Part shown: positions 27,031 to 38,256 of the stretch, in pieces
How positions within the stretch are numbered: the first letter of the stretch is position 1
Layout of the letters: each line of letters begins with the position of its first letter
Origin: Muricoccus harenae
Lineage (GTDB): Bacteria; Pseudomonadota; Alphaproteobacteria; Acetobacterales; Acetobacteraceae
Assembly (NCBI RefSeq): GCF_009848505.1
Contig: NZ_WWDL01000001.1
Location: forward strand, 372,001 to 436,000
Direction of reading: 5' to 3'
DNA: 64,000 nucleotides
Notes under the pieces: generated by a model
Seen by the model: only the letters and a program-made list of their open reading frames with translations
The model's database searches: none
What the model was told of the DNA's origin: nothing
Translations under genes and position numbers: made by a program

Positions 27031-27837
27031 CTACTCTGCGGCAACAGGTATCCGGATTATTCCGTGGCTGTTGCGACGAGCGGCAAACGCGGCGGCCGCG
27101 GCGCCAAACCGGTCGAAGATGCGGCGGGAGAGGGCATCCTGCTCCCAGTCATATTCCGGGTGCCACTGCACGCCCACGGCGAATCCCGGGGCGCCATCGA
27201 TGCTGGCGGCCTCGATCGTTCCGTCCGGTGCCCAGGCCTCGGGCCGCAGCCGGGAGGCCGGCCGCGCCACACCCTGGTTGTGCAGAGAGTTCACCGGCAC
27301 CGCGGCAGGATCATAGTCCAACCCGGCCCAGAGGCGGGCGATGCCGCTGTCGGGCGCGATTCGCACCGGATGGGCCTTGCCGGTCTTCACCCGCTGGATG
27401 GTCTGGTCCGAGGGAGTGGAATGGTCCATCCGCCCATCGAGATCCTGGATCCGCTGGTCCAGCGAGCCACCCAGGGCAACGTTCAGCTCCTGGAAGCCGC
27501 GGCAGATCGCCAACAGCGGTACCCCGGCCGCGACGGCGGCACGGATCAGCGGGAGGGTGGTTGAATCCCGATCCCGATCCTCTGGCGTGCCCTCGGCATG
27601 GGAGGGGCCATCGTAATAGACCGGGCAGACATTGGAGCGGCTGCCCGTCAGCAGCAGCCCGTCCAGACGGGAGAGGAGCTCTCGCGACACATCCTCGCCA
27701 GCGGCGGGCAGCAGCACGGGCATGCCGCCAACGGGGCCGAGGATGACGCGAACGTAATGATCTGACGCTGCATGGTTCGGCATCCCAGTGGGGCCGAAGG
27801 GCTTCACGCAGCAGGAGATGCCTATGAGGGGCCGCAT
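27031..27837 (-). CDS. Class I glutamine amidotransferase-like hydrolase (peptidase C26, PuuD-like)
   Basis: 268 residues. PLIGISCCVKPFG at the start, LLLTGSRSNVCP, nucleophile C112 in LLAICRGFQELNVALGG, and VQWHPEYDW with the catalytic His and Glu. These match gamma-glutamyl-gamma-aminobutyrate hydrolases, which free GABA in putrescine breakdown, and related amidases. Typical PuuD has GGSNV/GGxDV where this has TGSRSNV, so it is a divergent member. No other putrescine genes are nearby. Confidence 0.88.
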   Translation of the reverse strand: MRPLIGISCCVKPFGPTGMPNHAASDHYVRVILGPVGGMPVLLPAAGEDVSRELLSRLDGLLLTGSRSNVCPVYYDGPSHAEGTPEDRDRDSTTLPLIRAAVAAGVPLLAICRGFQELNVALGGSLDQRIQDLDGRMDHSTPSDQTIQRVKTGKAHPVRIAPDSGIARLWAGLDYDPAAVPVNSLHNQGVARPASRLRPEAWAPDGTIEAASIDGAPGFAVGVQWHPEYDWEQDALSRRIFDRFGAAAAAFAARRNSHGIIRIPVAAE

Positions 27838-27950
27838 GGACAGACATGTTGCAACTGCACCATGGCGCCATCAAGGCAGAAGGCGCGCCGATTCGGCGGG
27901 GCAGATCGGCGCGGGATGCCTGTGGCCCCCGCGCTGCAGTCGCCTTGCGC

Positions 27951-28586
27951 TCAGTTGTTGTCGACGGGGCCGGTGGTGAAGCGCGGATCGTTGAAGTCGA
28001 ACAGCGCACGGTCCAGCCGCACGCCCGTCTCGATGGCCGAGAGGGTGACGCGCGTCGTGTGGCCTTGGCCGTCGACCACCAGCCACTGGCGCAGCTCCAA
28101 CGGGTTGTTGGCGAAAACGAGGGTGAGGCGTCCCTCGGCCGGATTGCCGGTGCGGAAGAGTGTAATGCGCAGCAGTCCCTGCTCCCGCTGCACCCCGGTG
28201 ACGGTCACGTCACCGGAGAGGCGGATGTTCTCGCGCAGCAGGATGCCCACGGGGGTGGAGCCTACCGGCACGATGGAGGGCTGCCGCAGCTCCTTGTCGT
28301 AATGCATGAACTGCCCGGCATTCGCGATCAGCAGCAGCGGCTCCGGCGGGTCGTAGTCGAAGCGCATGCGTCCGGGGCGCGAGATGAAGGCGGTGCCCTG
28401 GGCCGTGGCGCCGTTCTGGGCGATCTGGATGAAGCGCGCCCGCAGGGTCGTCATGGCATTGAGATAGGCCTCGACGCGCTGGAGATCCGCGCGGTCCTGC
28501 GCCGAGAGGGCGGGCGCCTGGGCCAGGGCCGGGACTGCGAGCAGCGGCAGGAGGGGAAGGGCGGAGAGAAGATGGCGTCGGCGCAT
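27951..28586 (-). CDS. lolA: LolA-family outer-membrane lipoprotein carrier
   Basis: 211 residues from ATG 28586. Signal peptide MRRRHLLSALPLLPLLAVPALA ends at a probable AQA cleavage site. The mature protein has LolA features: YLNAMTTLRARFIQ, an aromatic-rich GRMRFDYDPPEPLLLIANAG and LRLTLF-like strands with a final FDFNDPRF. LolA moves lipoproteins across the periplasm between LolCDE and the outer membrane. The gene stands alone, 114 bp before the convergent-side PuuD-like gene. Confidence 0.85.
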   Translation of the reverse strand: MRRRHLLSALPLLPLLAVPALAQAPALSAQDRADLQRVEAYLNAMTTLRARFIQIAQNGATAQGTAFISRPGRMRFDYDPPEPLLLIANAGQFMHYDKELRQPSIVPVGSTPVGILLRENIRLSGDVTVTGVQREQGLLRITLFRTGNPAEGRLTLVFANNPLELRQWLVVDGQGHTTRVTLSAIETGVRLDRALFDFNDPRFTTGPVDNN

Positions 28587-28712
28587 GAGGGCGAAATGGC
28601 CCGCCACGCGGCGCGGGGGAAGGGGCTGGGCGCAAAACCTGTGTGTCAGGCGTTCCGCGTTCCCGCACGACGTTAATCTTTCGGCAAGGCGTCTGGCGGT
28701 CTCCTTATCCCC

Positions 28713-29483
28713 ATGGATATGCCGACCGCCACGCTGGAACCGCCCGCGCCCATCCCCGCAGCGCCTGTCTTGGCGCCGGGGCGATTGGCCGCAGAAGCCC
28801 GCCGGGTGTCGCGGCCGGTGCCCGCTGCCGTCGTGGTCGTGTCGGTGCCGCCGGGGCGGCCGGAGGCGCTCCGCCCCTTTCTCGCCTCGCTCGGGCGGTC
28901 GCGCGGGGCCGGGGAGCTGCCCGTGGCGCCGGGTGCCCTGGCGGTGCTGATCCTGTCGCCGGATGCGCAGGCGCTCTCGATCACGGAGGCGCTGGCGCCG
29001 GATTGTCCCTTCCCGCTGAGGGTGGAGCAGGGGGCAGGCGATGCCGCCCATGCGGTCCGCCGCGCCATGGCCTGGGCCGACAGGCTGGGTGTGGCCGGCG
29101 CCCCGGTGCTGCTGGCGGCGGCTGAGCAGCCGGTGGCGCCGCGCTGGGCCTATGGCCTGCTCGGCGCGTTGCGCGACGGTGCCGATCTTGTGACGCATCG
29201 GCGGAGGCTGCGGGAGCGGCTGACCGGTCTGGTGTCCCCGATCGCGCTCTCCGCCCGGGCGCAGTGGCTGATGGAGCGCCGCCTGGCGCGGGGAGGACCG
29301 AAGGCGGGCTCGCCCTGGAACCGGCCCGGGGGTGGCCGGGCTGCGCGCCGTCGCCGCCTGAGGCGCTGCCCTGGACAGATTGGCCTGTCCCCCCGAGACT
29401 CGGTGGCGGCAGGTGGAGGCGCAGGGTGCGGGGCAGGATTGGCGACGACCAGGTTGTGGAACTCGCCGAGATGTTCCGGCTGA
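28713..29483 (+). CDS. Hypothetical protein, weakly glycosyltransferase (GT-A)-like
   Basis: Up to 256 residues. An Ala/Pro-rich start leads into AAVVVVSVPPGRPEALRPFLASL and a pattern recalling the nucleotide-binding half of family-2 glycosyltransferases, including GAGDAAHAVRRAMAWAD and PRWAYGLLGALRDGADLV. Where a catalytic DxD would be expected the sequence reads LLAAAEQP, so activity is doubtful. The last 60 residues are Arg/Gly-rich and overlap the ArsR gene, so the true C-terminus or an unseen frameshift is uncertain. It is divergent from the LolA gene. The fold call is low confidence. Confidence 0.45.
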   Translation: MDMPTATLEPPAPIPAAPVLAPGRLAAEARRVSRPVPAAVVVVSVPPGRPEALRPFLASLGRSRGAGELPVAPGALAVLILSPDAQALSITEALAPDCPFPLRVEQGAGDAAHAVRRAMAWADRLGVAGAPVLLAAAEQPVAPRWAYGLLGALRDGADLVTHRRRLRERLTGLVSPIALSARAQWLMERRLARGGPKAGSPWNRPGGGRAARRRRLRRCPGQIGLSPRDSVAAGGGAGCGAGLATTRLWNSPRCSG

Positions 29484-29752
29484 TGAGCGACCCCACGCGG
29501 TTGAGCATCATCCTGGCTTGCCTGGATGCCCCTGCCTCGGTCGGGGAGATGGCCGACCGGATCGGGATTTCGGGCAGTCTCGTCTCCCATCACCTTCGGC
29601 TCCTGCGCGCTGCGCGGCTGCTCCAGGCGGATCGTCGGGGGCGGCAGGTCTTCTATGCAGTGATGGACGAGCACATCCGCTCCATGCTCACGGACATGGT
29701 GGACCATGTGGCCGAGGGCGAGGCGGAAGGGGAGGCGGTGGCGCCTGGCTAG
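29426..29752 (+). CDS. ArsR/SmtB-family metal-sensing repressor
   Basis: 108 residues from GTG 29426, chosen for GGAGG 6 bp upstream; the frame is open further upstream. The winged helix ELAEMFRLMSDPTRLSIILA and ISGSLVSHHLRLLRAARLL are classical. The C-terminal helix has D-E-H then ten residues then H-V-A-E, reproducing the SmtB/ZiaR alpha-5 zinc site (D-x-H...H-x-x-E). The alpha-3 cysteine site of ArsR/CadC is absent. It probably releases DNA on binding zinc or a similar metal. No efflux pump is adjacent, so its target lies elsewhere or is its own promoter. Confidence 0.85.
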   Translation: MRGRIGDDQVVELAEMFRLMSDPTRLSIILACLDAPASVGEMADRIGISGSLVSHHLRLLRAARLLQADRRGRQVFYAVMDEHIRSMLTDMVDHVAEGEAEGEAVAPG

Positions 29753-29963
29753 GGCTGCCCCGGCCGGATCGTTCCGGTTCCCTGCGGGCTCCCAAGCTTG
29801 TGCGCGAAGCCGCCCCGTGATTAGTGTCCGGTTGCGTTCCGCACCGCGTTCAAGCGGGGGTAGGACGTGCCTGGCGAGGCAATGCGCCGGGTGGAATAAC
29901 ATGGCGCGGCGTGTGGCCGCCGGTGCGGATGCGCCGGGCGGGATACGGGATCAGGACAGCGGA

Positions 29964-32491
<2,528 letters not shown>

Positions 32492-32544
32492 TGGCCTACG
32501 CTTCCCGGTTGCGGTTCGCCGCTCCGGGGGGCTATGGAGCGGCA

Positions 32545-32572
32545 CCATGAGTGACCTGCCATGAGTGACCTG
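32545..32572 (+). repeat. 14-bp tandem duplication at the ctaB start
   Basis: CCATGAGTGACCTG occurs twice back to back (32545-32558, 32559-32572). The first copy carries an out-of-frame ATG that reads M-S-D-L-P and then a TGA overlapping the true ctaB ATG at 32561. A preceding 19-codon frame (32491-32550) starts inside the ctaD stop (TGATG) and ends in the first duplicated ATGA. The result is a chain of overlapping mini-frames between ctaD and ctaB. Confidence 0.7.
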
Positions 32573-33517
32573 ATCGATAGGGGGGCCACGGCCCCCCTTG
32601 CCATTTCCGCCGACTGGTCGGAGCTGCGCGACTGGTTCGCGCTCCTCAAGCCCCGGGTGATGACCCTGGTTGTCTTCACCGGGCTGGTGGGGATGCTGGT
32701 GGCGCCTGGGCACATCCACCCGGTGCTGGGTGCTGCCGCCATCTTCTGCATCGCCCTGGGGGCGGGCGCCGCCGGCTGCATCAACATGTGGTACGACCGC
32801 GACATCGACGCGGTGATGCGTCGCACCGCCCGCCGCCCCATCCCCGCCGGCCGCATCGCGCCGGAGGCGGCGCTGAGCTTCGGCGTGATCCTGTCCGGCC
32901 TTTCCGTCATGCTGATGGGACTGGCCACCAATTGGGCGGCCGGGGCCTGGCTGGCCGGATCGATCCTGTTCTACGTCTTCATCTACACCATGTGGCTGAA
33001 GCGCCGGACGCCGCAGAACATCGTCATTGGCGGCGCCGCCGGGGCCTTCCCGCCGATCATCGGGTGGGTGGCGGTGACGGGCAGCGTGGATGTCCTGCCG
33101 CTCATCCTATTCGCCATCGTCTTTGCCTGGACGCCCCCCCATTTCTGGTCCCTCAGTCTCTGGGCGCATGACGACTACCAGCGGGCCGGCGTGCCGATGC
33201 TGCCGGTGGTCTCCGGCGCGAAGGAAACGCGGCGCCAGATCATGCTTTACACGCTGGTGCTGGCGCCGTTGGGGCTGTTGCCGACGCTGCTGGGCCTGGC
33301 CGGCTGGGTCTATGGCGCCTTCGCCATCTCGCTCGGCGCCGGCTTCCTGTTCCACGCCCTGCGCGTGCTGGCGGAGCCACAGGACCGCAAGGGCGTGAGT
33401 CTGATCGGCGACGTGGCCGCGCGCAACGCCTTCCGCTTCTCGCTGCTGCACCTGGCGGGGTTGTTCAGCGCCCTGGCCATTGACCACTGGCTGAGCGCAC
33501 TGGGAATCATCAGCTGA
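32561..33517 (+). CDS. ctaB: Heme o synthase (protoheme IX farnesyltransferase)
   Basis: 318 residues, UbiA-type prenyltransferase with about nine helices. LLKPRVMTLVVFTGLVGM, the first Asp-rich motif NMWYDRDIDAVMRRTARRP and the second region FAWTPPHFWSLSLWAHDDYQRAG are all present. It adds a farnesyl group to heme b to make heme o for the oxidase. The start at 32561 keeps the canonical MSDLIDRG; its ATG lies in the second copy of a tandem repeat. The stop overlaps the next small gene (TGATG). Confidence 0.96.
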   Translation: MSDLIDRGATAPLAISADWSELRDWFALLKPRVMTLVVFTGLVGMLVAPGHIHPVLGAAAIFCIALGAGAAGCINMWYDRDIDAVMRRTARRPIPAGRIAPEAALSFGVILSGLSVMLMGLATNWAAGAWLAGSILFYVFIYTMWLKRRTPQNIVIGGAAGAFPPIIGWVAVTGSVDVLPLILFAIVFAWTPPHFWSLSLWAHDDYQRAGVPMLPVVSGAKETRRQIMLYTLVLAPLGLLPTLLGLAGWVYGAFAISLGAGFLFHALRVLAEPQDRKGVSLIGDVAARNAFRFSLLHLAGLFSALAIDHWLSALGIIS

Positions 33518-33666
33518 TGGAACCCGCCCGCATGACCAAGGAGGAGGAAGTTGCCTTCCTCCGCCGGCGCCGCAGTCGGAACATCGGCATGATCGTGGTC
33601 CTGATCGCGCTGGTGATCATCTTCTACCTGATCACCATGGCGAAGCTGACCTCCTCCGTCAGTTGA
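33517..33666 (+). CDS. Small cytochrome oxidase-associated membrane protein (CoxF-like)
   Basis: 49 residues, one membrane helix. The ATG at 33517 overlaps the ctaB stop (TGATG). A charged N-terminus (TKEEEVAFLRRRRSRN) is followed by the hydrophobic run IGMIVVLIALVIIFYLITMA and ends KLTSSVS. Alphaproteobacterial cox operons often carry such a gene between ctaB and ctaG; its role in assembly is not well defined. An internal ATG at residue 6 could also be the start. ctaG begins 15 bp downstream. Confidence 0.85.
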   Translation: MEPARMTKEEEVAFLRRRRSRNIGMIVVLIALVIIFYLITMAKLTSSVS

Positions 33667-33680
33667 GGGAACTGGTTCCA

Positions 33681-34301
33681 ATGGATAGCAAGGACGGGCT
33701 TGCCCGCCGCAACCGGCGCGTGGTCCTCGCCGCCTTCGGGACGGTGGCGGGCATGGTGGGCCTTTCCTTCGCAGCGGTGCCGCTCTACGCGGTGTTCTGC
33801 CGCGTCACCGGCTACAACGGCACGGTGCAGACCGGCGGCCCGGCCGCGCCCGGCGCAGTGGAGCGCGAGGTGACGGTGCGCTTCGCCGCGAACACCCACC
33901 CCTCGCTGCCCTGGCGCTTCGAGGCGGCGCAGAACGCGCTTCCTATCCATCTCGGCCAGCAGGGCCTTGCCTTCTATCGCGCGGCCAATGAGGCGAACGT
34001 CCCGGTGGAAGGGGTGGCCACCTACAACGTTACGCCGGAGGTGGTGGGCAAGTACTTCCACAAGACCGCCTGCTTCTGCTTCGACGCGCAGACGCTGCAA
34101 CCTGGCCAGTCCGTCGAGATGCCGGTCAGCTTCTGGGTGGACCCGGCGATGGCGCGGGACCCGAGCACGCGCGACATCCACACCATCACCCTGAACTACA
34201 CCTTCTTCCGCACCCTGGCCGATGCCGAGCGCGCGGGCGTGCTCGCCAGCGCCGGGCCGCATGTTGGGCGAATGGGGACTCAGCCGACGGCCACGCGCTA
34301 G
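33681..34301 (+). CDS. ctaG: Cytochrome c oxidase assembly protein CtaG (copper delivery to CuB)
   Basis: 206 residues from ATG 33681; a TTG at 33663 is in frame but would overlap the previous stop. One N-terminal membrane helix (VVLAAFGTVAGMVGLSFAAVP) leads to a periplasmic Ig-like domain. FHKTACFCFDAQTLQPGQ contains the CFCF copper-binding motif of Cox11/CtaG, and MPVSFWVDP and ITLNYTFF follow. It inserts copper into subunit I. The operon context fits. Confidence 0.96.
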   Translation: MDSKDGLARRNRRVVLAAFGTVAGMVGLSFAAVPLYAVFCRVTGYNGTVQTGGPAAPGAVEREVTVRFAANTHPSLPWRFEAAQNALPIHLGQQGLAFYRAANEANVPVEGVATYNVTPEVVGKYFHKTACFCFDAQTLQPGQSVEMPVSFWVDPAMARDPSTRDIHTITLNYTFFRTLADAERAGVLASAGPHVGRMGTQPTATR

Positions 34302-34455
34302 GCGCTTGCCGGCCCACGAGTTCTGCAGGCCGAAGCCTTGGTCCCTAACCCTTGATCCTTGCGCGCGTTTGCGGGATTGATGGTCCGAGACGCCCGGGGC
34401 CTCCGGCTTCGCAACTTACCAGGGGGGCCTCGGCCCCGCATCACCAGGACGCGCG

Positions 34456-35325
34456 ATGGCTTCCCTCGACACCACCACCGCCGACATCTCGCTCGATCCG
34501 AACGAGCCGCCGGCGCCGCACAAGCACCCGTACCACCTGGTGGATCCGTCCCCCTGGCCGCTGGTCTCCGCCTTCTCGGCGGGCTGCCTTCTGCTCGGGA
34601 TCGTGATGTGGGCGCATTACAACATCCACTGGGTGCTCGGCCTCGGCCTGCTCGGCACGCTGGCCTCGATGTTCTTCTGGTGGCGCGACGTCATCCGCGA
34701 ATCGAAGGTCCCCGGCGTGCACACCCCGATCGTGCGGATCGGCCTGCGCTACGGCATGATGCTGTTCATCGCCTCCGAGGTGATGTTCTTCGTGGCCTTC
34801 TTCTGGGCCTATTTCCACTTCGCGCTCTATCCCGAGCACGTGGCCGGCGCTGAGACCGCGATCTGGCCGCCCAAGGGCATCCACACCTTCGATCCCTTCG
34901 GCCTGCCCTTCCTGAACACGATGATCCTGCTGCTCTCGGGCTGCACGGTCACCTGGGCGCATCACGCGCTGATCGAGGGCGACCGCAAGGGCTTGATCCA
35001 AGGCCTGGCCATTACCGTGCTGCTGGGCCTGTTCTTCACCACCCTGCAGGCGGTGGAATATGCCGAGGCGCCCTTCGCCTTCGCAGGCGGCGGCATTTAC
35101 TCCTCCACCTTCTTCCTTGCCACTGGCTTCCACGGCTTCCACGTGATCGTCGGCACCATCTTCCTCGCGGTATGCTTCTTCCGCGCCGTGGGTGGCGACT
35201 TCACCCCGCGCCGGCACTTCGGCTTCGAGGCGGCCGCCTGGTACTGGCACTTCGTGGACGTGGTTTGGCTGTTCCTCTTCGTCTGCATCTATCTGTGGGG
35301 CGCGGGCGAGATCGCCCAGCACTGA
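34456..35325 (+). CDS. ctaE: Cytochrome c oxidase subunit III
   Basis: 289 residues with seven membrane helices. HPYHLVDPSPWPLVSAFS near the start, FFVAFFWAYFHFALYP with the conserved Glu region, GFHGFHVIVGTIFLAVCF and AAWYWHFVDVVWLFLF at the end are typical. It stabilises the aa3 oxidase and its proton uptake. A 154-bp gap with GC-rich complementary stretches separates it from ctaG, and a clear terminator follows. Confidence 0.97.
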   Translation: MASLDTTTADISLDPNEPPAPHKHPYHLVDPSPWPLVSAFSAGCLLLGIVMWAHYNIHWVLGLGLLGTLASMFFWWRDVIRESKVPGVHTPIVRIGLRYGMMLFIASEVMFFVAFFWAYFHFALYPEHVAGAETAIWPPKGIHTFDPFGLPFLNTMILLLSGCTVTWAHHALIEGDRKGLIQGLAITVLLGLFFTTLQAVEYAEAPFAFAGGGIYSSTFFLATGFHGFHVIVGTIFLAVCFFRAVGGDFTPRRHFGFEAAAWYWHFVDVVWLFLFVCIYLWGAGEIAQH

Positions 35326-35345
35326 GGCTCCCCGGCCGAAGCTCC

Positions 35346-35383
35346 GAACCCCGTCCGGCCCGCCGGGCGGGGTTCTTCATTTC
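35346..35383 (+). terminator. Terminator after ctaE
   Basis: GAACCCCG (35346-35353) pairs with CGGGGTTC (35368-35375) around a GC-rich loop that can extend the stem, followed by TTCATTT. It lies 20 bp after the ctaE stop and probably ends the main oxidase transcript, with SURF1 starting at 35406. Confidence 0.7.
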
Positions 35384-35405
35384 GGTTCTCTGAAAAGGCT
35401 CCCCC

Positions 35406-36092
35406 ATGGCGCCCCGCTGGCGGCGAATTCTTCCGGCCGTGCTGGCCTCGATCCCGGTGCTGGCGATCCTGCTGGCGCTCGGGACCTGGCAGGTGCGGCG
35501 CCTGCACTGGAAGACCGATCTGCTGGCGCAGATCGCAATGGCCGAGGCGGGCCCGCCCGTGCCGCTGACCGCCTCTCCGCAGCCCTACACCAAGGTGCAG
35601 GCGAGGGGCCGCTTCCGCCACGAGCTGGAGGCGAGCCTCGGCGTGGAGGTGCGCGGCAACCAGCTCGGCACGCATCTGGTCACGCCCTTCGAGATGCAGG
35701 GGCTTCCCACCATGCTGGTGAATCGCGGCTGGGTTCCGATGGCGCGCGCCCGCCTCGCGATCGAGCGGCCGGAGGGGGAAGTGACCGTCACCGGCTATGT
35801 CTCCCCGCCGCAGGAGCGCGACTTCTTCGCCGCCACGGACGACACCGCCGGCCGTCGCTTCTACACCGCCGATCCCCAGGCCATCGGGGCGGCACTTGGG
35901 CTGCCCAGCGTGGCCCCGGACCTGCTGGTGGCGCTGGCCGGACCGCGTCGGGGCGAGGCGCTGCCGCAGCCGGCCCTCACCCTGCCGCGCCCTCGGAATT
36001 CCCATCTTGGCTATGCCATCACCTGGTACGGGCTGGCGGCCTCCCTTGTCGGGGTGCTGATCGCCTGGGCCGTCAGGAAGGAAGATTCGTGA
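35406..36092 (+). CDS. SURF1-family cytochrome oxidase assembly protein
   Basis: 228 residues. An N-terminal helix (ILPAVLASIPVLAILLALGTWQVRRL) and a C-terminal helix (GYAITWYGLAASLVGVLIAWAV) flank a periplasmic domain with YTKVQARGRF, LVTPFEMQG and VNRGWVP, all SURF1 signatures. It helps insert heme a into subunit I. The start follows CTCCCCC and has only a weak ribosome site. Its TGA overlaps the GTG of the next gene. Confidence 0.93.
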   Translation: MAPRWRRILPAVLASIPVLAILLALGTWQVRRLHWKTDLLAQIAMAEAGPPVPLTASPQPYTKVQARGRFRHELEASLGVEVRGNQLGTHLVTPFEMQGLPTMLVNRGWVPMARARLAIERPEGEVTVTGYVSPPQERDFFAATDDTAGRRFYTADPQAIGAALGLPSVAPDLLVALAGPRRGEALPQPALTLPRPRNSHLGYAITWYGLAASLVGVLIAWAVRKEDS

Positions 36093-37585
36093 GCAACACC
36101 GATTCCAGCGCCTATGCCCGGCTGAAGGATCGCTTCGCGCGCATCGCCACCATCGGCGAGGCGGCCGCCATGCTGCATTGGGACGCCTCGGCGATGATGC
36201 CGCCCGGCGGCGGCGCAGCGCGCGGGGAACAGCTGGCCGTGCTGGCAGGCGTGTCGCACGGGATGCTGGTGGCGCCCGAAGTGGCCGAGGACCTGGCCGC
36301 AGCCAGTGCCGAGGGGCCCTGGGACGAGGCCAATCTCGCCCTCATGCGCCGCGCCCACACCCGCGCCACGGCGCTGCCCGCCGCGCTGGTGGAGGCGACC
36401 GCCCGCGCCAATTCCGCTTGCGAGAAGGTGTGGCGCGACGCGCGGGCGAGGTCCGATTTCGCCGCCGTGTGCCCCTGGCTGGAGGAGGTGGTGGCGCTGC
36501 AGCGCGAATCCGCCGCCGCGCTGGCCGCCGCCACCGGCCTCTCGGCCTATGATGCGCTGATGGATGGCTTCCAGCCCGGCATTGGCGCCGCCGATGTGGA
36601 GCCGATCTTCACCGCCTATGAGGCCTTCCTCAGCGACGCCCTTCCGCGTGCCGAGGAGATCCAGGCCCGCCGCCCCGCGCCCATTCAGCCGAAGGGACCT
36701 TTCCCCACGGAGGTGCAGCGCGCCCTTGGGCGCAGCCTGTCGGAGCGGGTCGGCCTCGATTACGACCACGCCCGGCTGGATGAGAGCCTGCACCCCTTCT
36801 GCGGCGGCACGCCGACGGATGTGCGGATCACCACCCGCTACACGCCCGAGTCCTTCGAGCAGGCGATGCTCGGCATCCTGCATGAGACCGGCCACGCGAT
36901 GTACGAGCGCGGCCTGCCCGGGACCTATGCCCGCCAGCCCGTGGGCGAGGCCGCCGGCATGGCCGCGCATGAATCCCAGAGCCTGCTGGTCGAGATGCAG
37001 GCCAGCCGCTCCGACGCCTTCCTCACCTGGCTTGGGCCGGAGCTGCAGGCGGCTTTCGGCGGCGATCCAGCGCCTTATGCGCCCGAGAACCTGGCGCGCC
37101 TCTGGCGCCGCGTGGAGCGCGGCTTCATCCGCACCGAGGCGGATGAGCTGACCTACCCCGCCCATGTCATCCTCCGCTTCCGGCTGGAGCGGGCGCTGAT
37201 TGGCGGCGATCTGCGGGTGGCCGAGTTGCCGGGCGCCTGGGCTGAGGGAATGCAATCCCTGCTCGGCATCACCCCGCCCGACGATGCGCGTGGCTGCCTG
37301 CAGGACATCCACTGGCATGATGGTGCCTTCGGCTATTTCCCTTCCTACACGCTGGGGGCCATGGCGGCGGCACAGCTGATGGCGGCGGCGCGCGCGGCGC
37401 TGCCGGGCCTGGATGATTCGCTCCGGCAGGGCGATTTCGGGCCGCTGATGGGCTGGCTGCGTGCCTCAGTGCACGGCCAGGGCTCGCGGCTGGGCTTTCA
37501 GGACCTGATGACAGCGGCCACCGGCAGGCCACTCGACGCCGCGGCCTTCATGGAGCACCTGCGCGGCCGCTACCTGACGACCTAG
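36089..37585 (+). CDS. M32-family carboxypeptidase
   Basis: 498 residues from GTG 36089 (GTGA overlap with SURF1); the frame is open upstream but homologues start here. Almost wholly alpha-helical. H265-E-x-x-H269 in ILHETGHAMYERG is the zinc motif and E295 in MAAHESQSL the third ligand. LHWDASAMMPPGG, FCGGTPTDVRITTRY and IHWHDGAFGYFPSYTLG are M32 signatures. It removes C-terminal residues from peptides. The pairing with SURF1 seems positional only. It converges with the racemase gene, the stops sharing 4 bp. Confidence 0.95.
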   Translation: MSNTDSSAYARLKDRFARIATIGEAAAMLHWDASAMMPPGGGAARGEQLAVLAGVSHGMLVAPEVAEDLAAASAEGPWDEANLALMRRAHTRATALPAALVEATARANSACEKVWRDARARSDFAAVCPWLEEVVALQRESAAALAAATGLSAYDALMDGFQPGIGAADVEPIFTAYEAFLSDALPRAEEIQARRPAPIQPKGPFPTEVQRALGRSLSERVGLDYDHARLDESLHPFCGGTPTDVRITTRYTPESFEQAMLGILHETGHAMYERGLPGTYARQPVGEAAGMAAHESQSLLVEMQASRSDAFLTWLGPELQAAFGGDPAPYAPENLARLWRRVERGFIRTEADELTYPAHVILRFRLERALIGGDLRVAELPGAWAEGMQSLLGITPPDDARGCLQDIHWHDGAFGYFPSYTLGAMAAAQLMAAARAALPGLDDSLRQGDFGPLMGWLRASVHGQGSRLGFQDLMTAATGRPLDAAAFMEHLRGRYLTT

Positions 37586-38229
37586 CCGCGCAGCGCTTCC
37601 AGCGCCGCCCGGAGGCCTGCCTCCGGGCTGGAGAGGGCAGGGGGTTCGATCGCGGCGAGCCGCGCGGCGCCCGCCATCGAGGCCTGGGCGAGTGCCACGC
37701 GGGTGGCGCCGCCATGCGAGGCTGCCTCGGCCGCCTGGGCGATGAGGGAATGGTAGCGCTTCGCCTCCCCAGCCCGAAAGGCATCCCAGGCGCCGGGGAC
37801 CAGCCGCATGGTGATCGTCGCCCCGGTCCGCTGTGCCGCGTCCTCGAACAACAGGCGCGTCGGCACGATGGTGGTTTCCGCCGAGCAGAGCACGACCACC
37901 CGGCCGCCGTCCCGCACGGCCTCCGCGGCGAGGGCGGCGTCCACGCGCAGAATGGGGCAGGATCCCGTCCGGGCCGCGGTTTCGGCCACCGGCCCGAGGG
38001 TGGAGCAAGTCAGCAGCACCGCGTCGGCGCCGTTGCAGAGGGCATGCAGCGCCTCCTCCGTACGGGCCTTGAGTTCCGGGGGCAGGCCGCCGGAGCGCTC
38101 CGCTTCCGCGAGCAGTCCGGGCCGGACATCATGCTTGAGCTCCACCCCTGGCAGGTCGAGTTCCCGCAGGGCGGCGTCGAAGACAGCGGCATTGCTCTCG
38201 GCGGTATGGAGGCAGGCAATGCGCGGCAT
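37582..38229 (-). CDS. Aspartate/glutamate racemase family protein
   Basis: 215 residues. The first catalytic cysteine is in VLLTCSTLGPVAE. The second position, where racemases have a cysteine (usually GCT or GCxGM), reads VALAQASMAGAA, so no cysteine is present. The fold is therefore Asp/Glu-racemase-like, but two-base racemisation is unlikely; the reaction is unknown. The stop overlaps the M32 gene stop on the other strand. Confidence 0.8.
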   Translation of the reverse strand: MPRIACLHTAESNAAVFDAALRELDLPGVELKHDVRPGLLAEAERSGGLPPELKARTEEALHALCNGADAVLLTCSTLGPVAETAARTGSCPILRVDAALAAEAVRDGGRVVVLCSAETTIVPTRLLFEDAAQRTGATITMRLVPGAWDAFRAGEAKRYHSLIAQAAEAASHGGATRVALAQASMAGAARLAAIEPPALSSPEAGLRAALEALRG

Positions 38230-38256
38230 GGAAGACTCCTGGTCGGACCGCCCATG

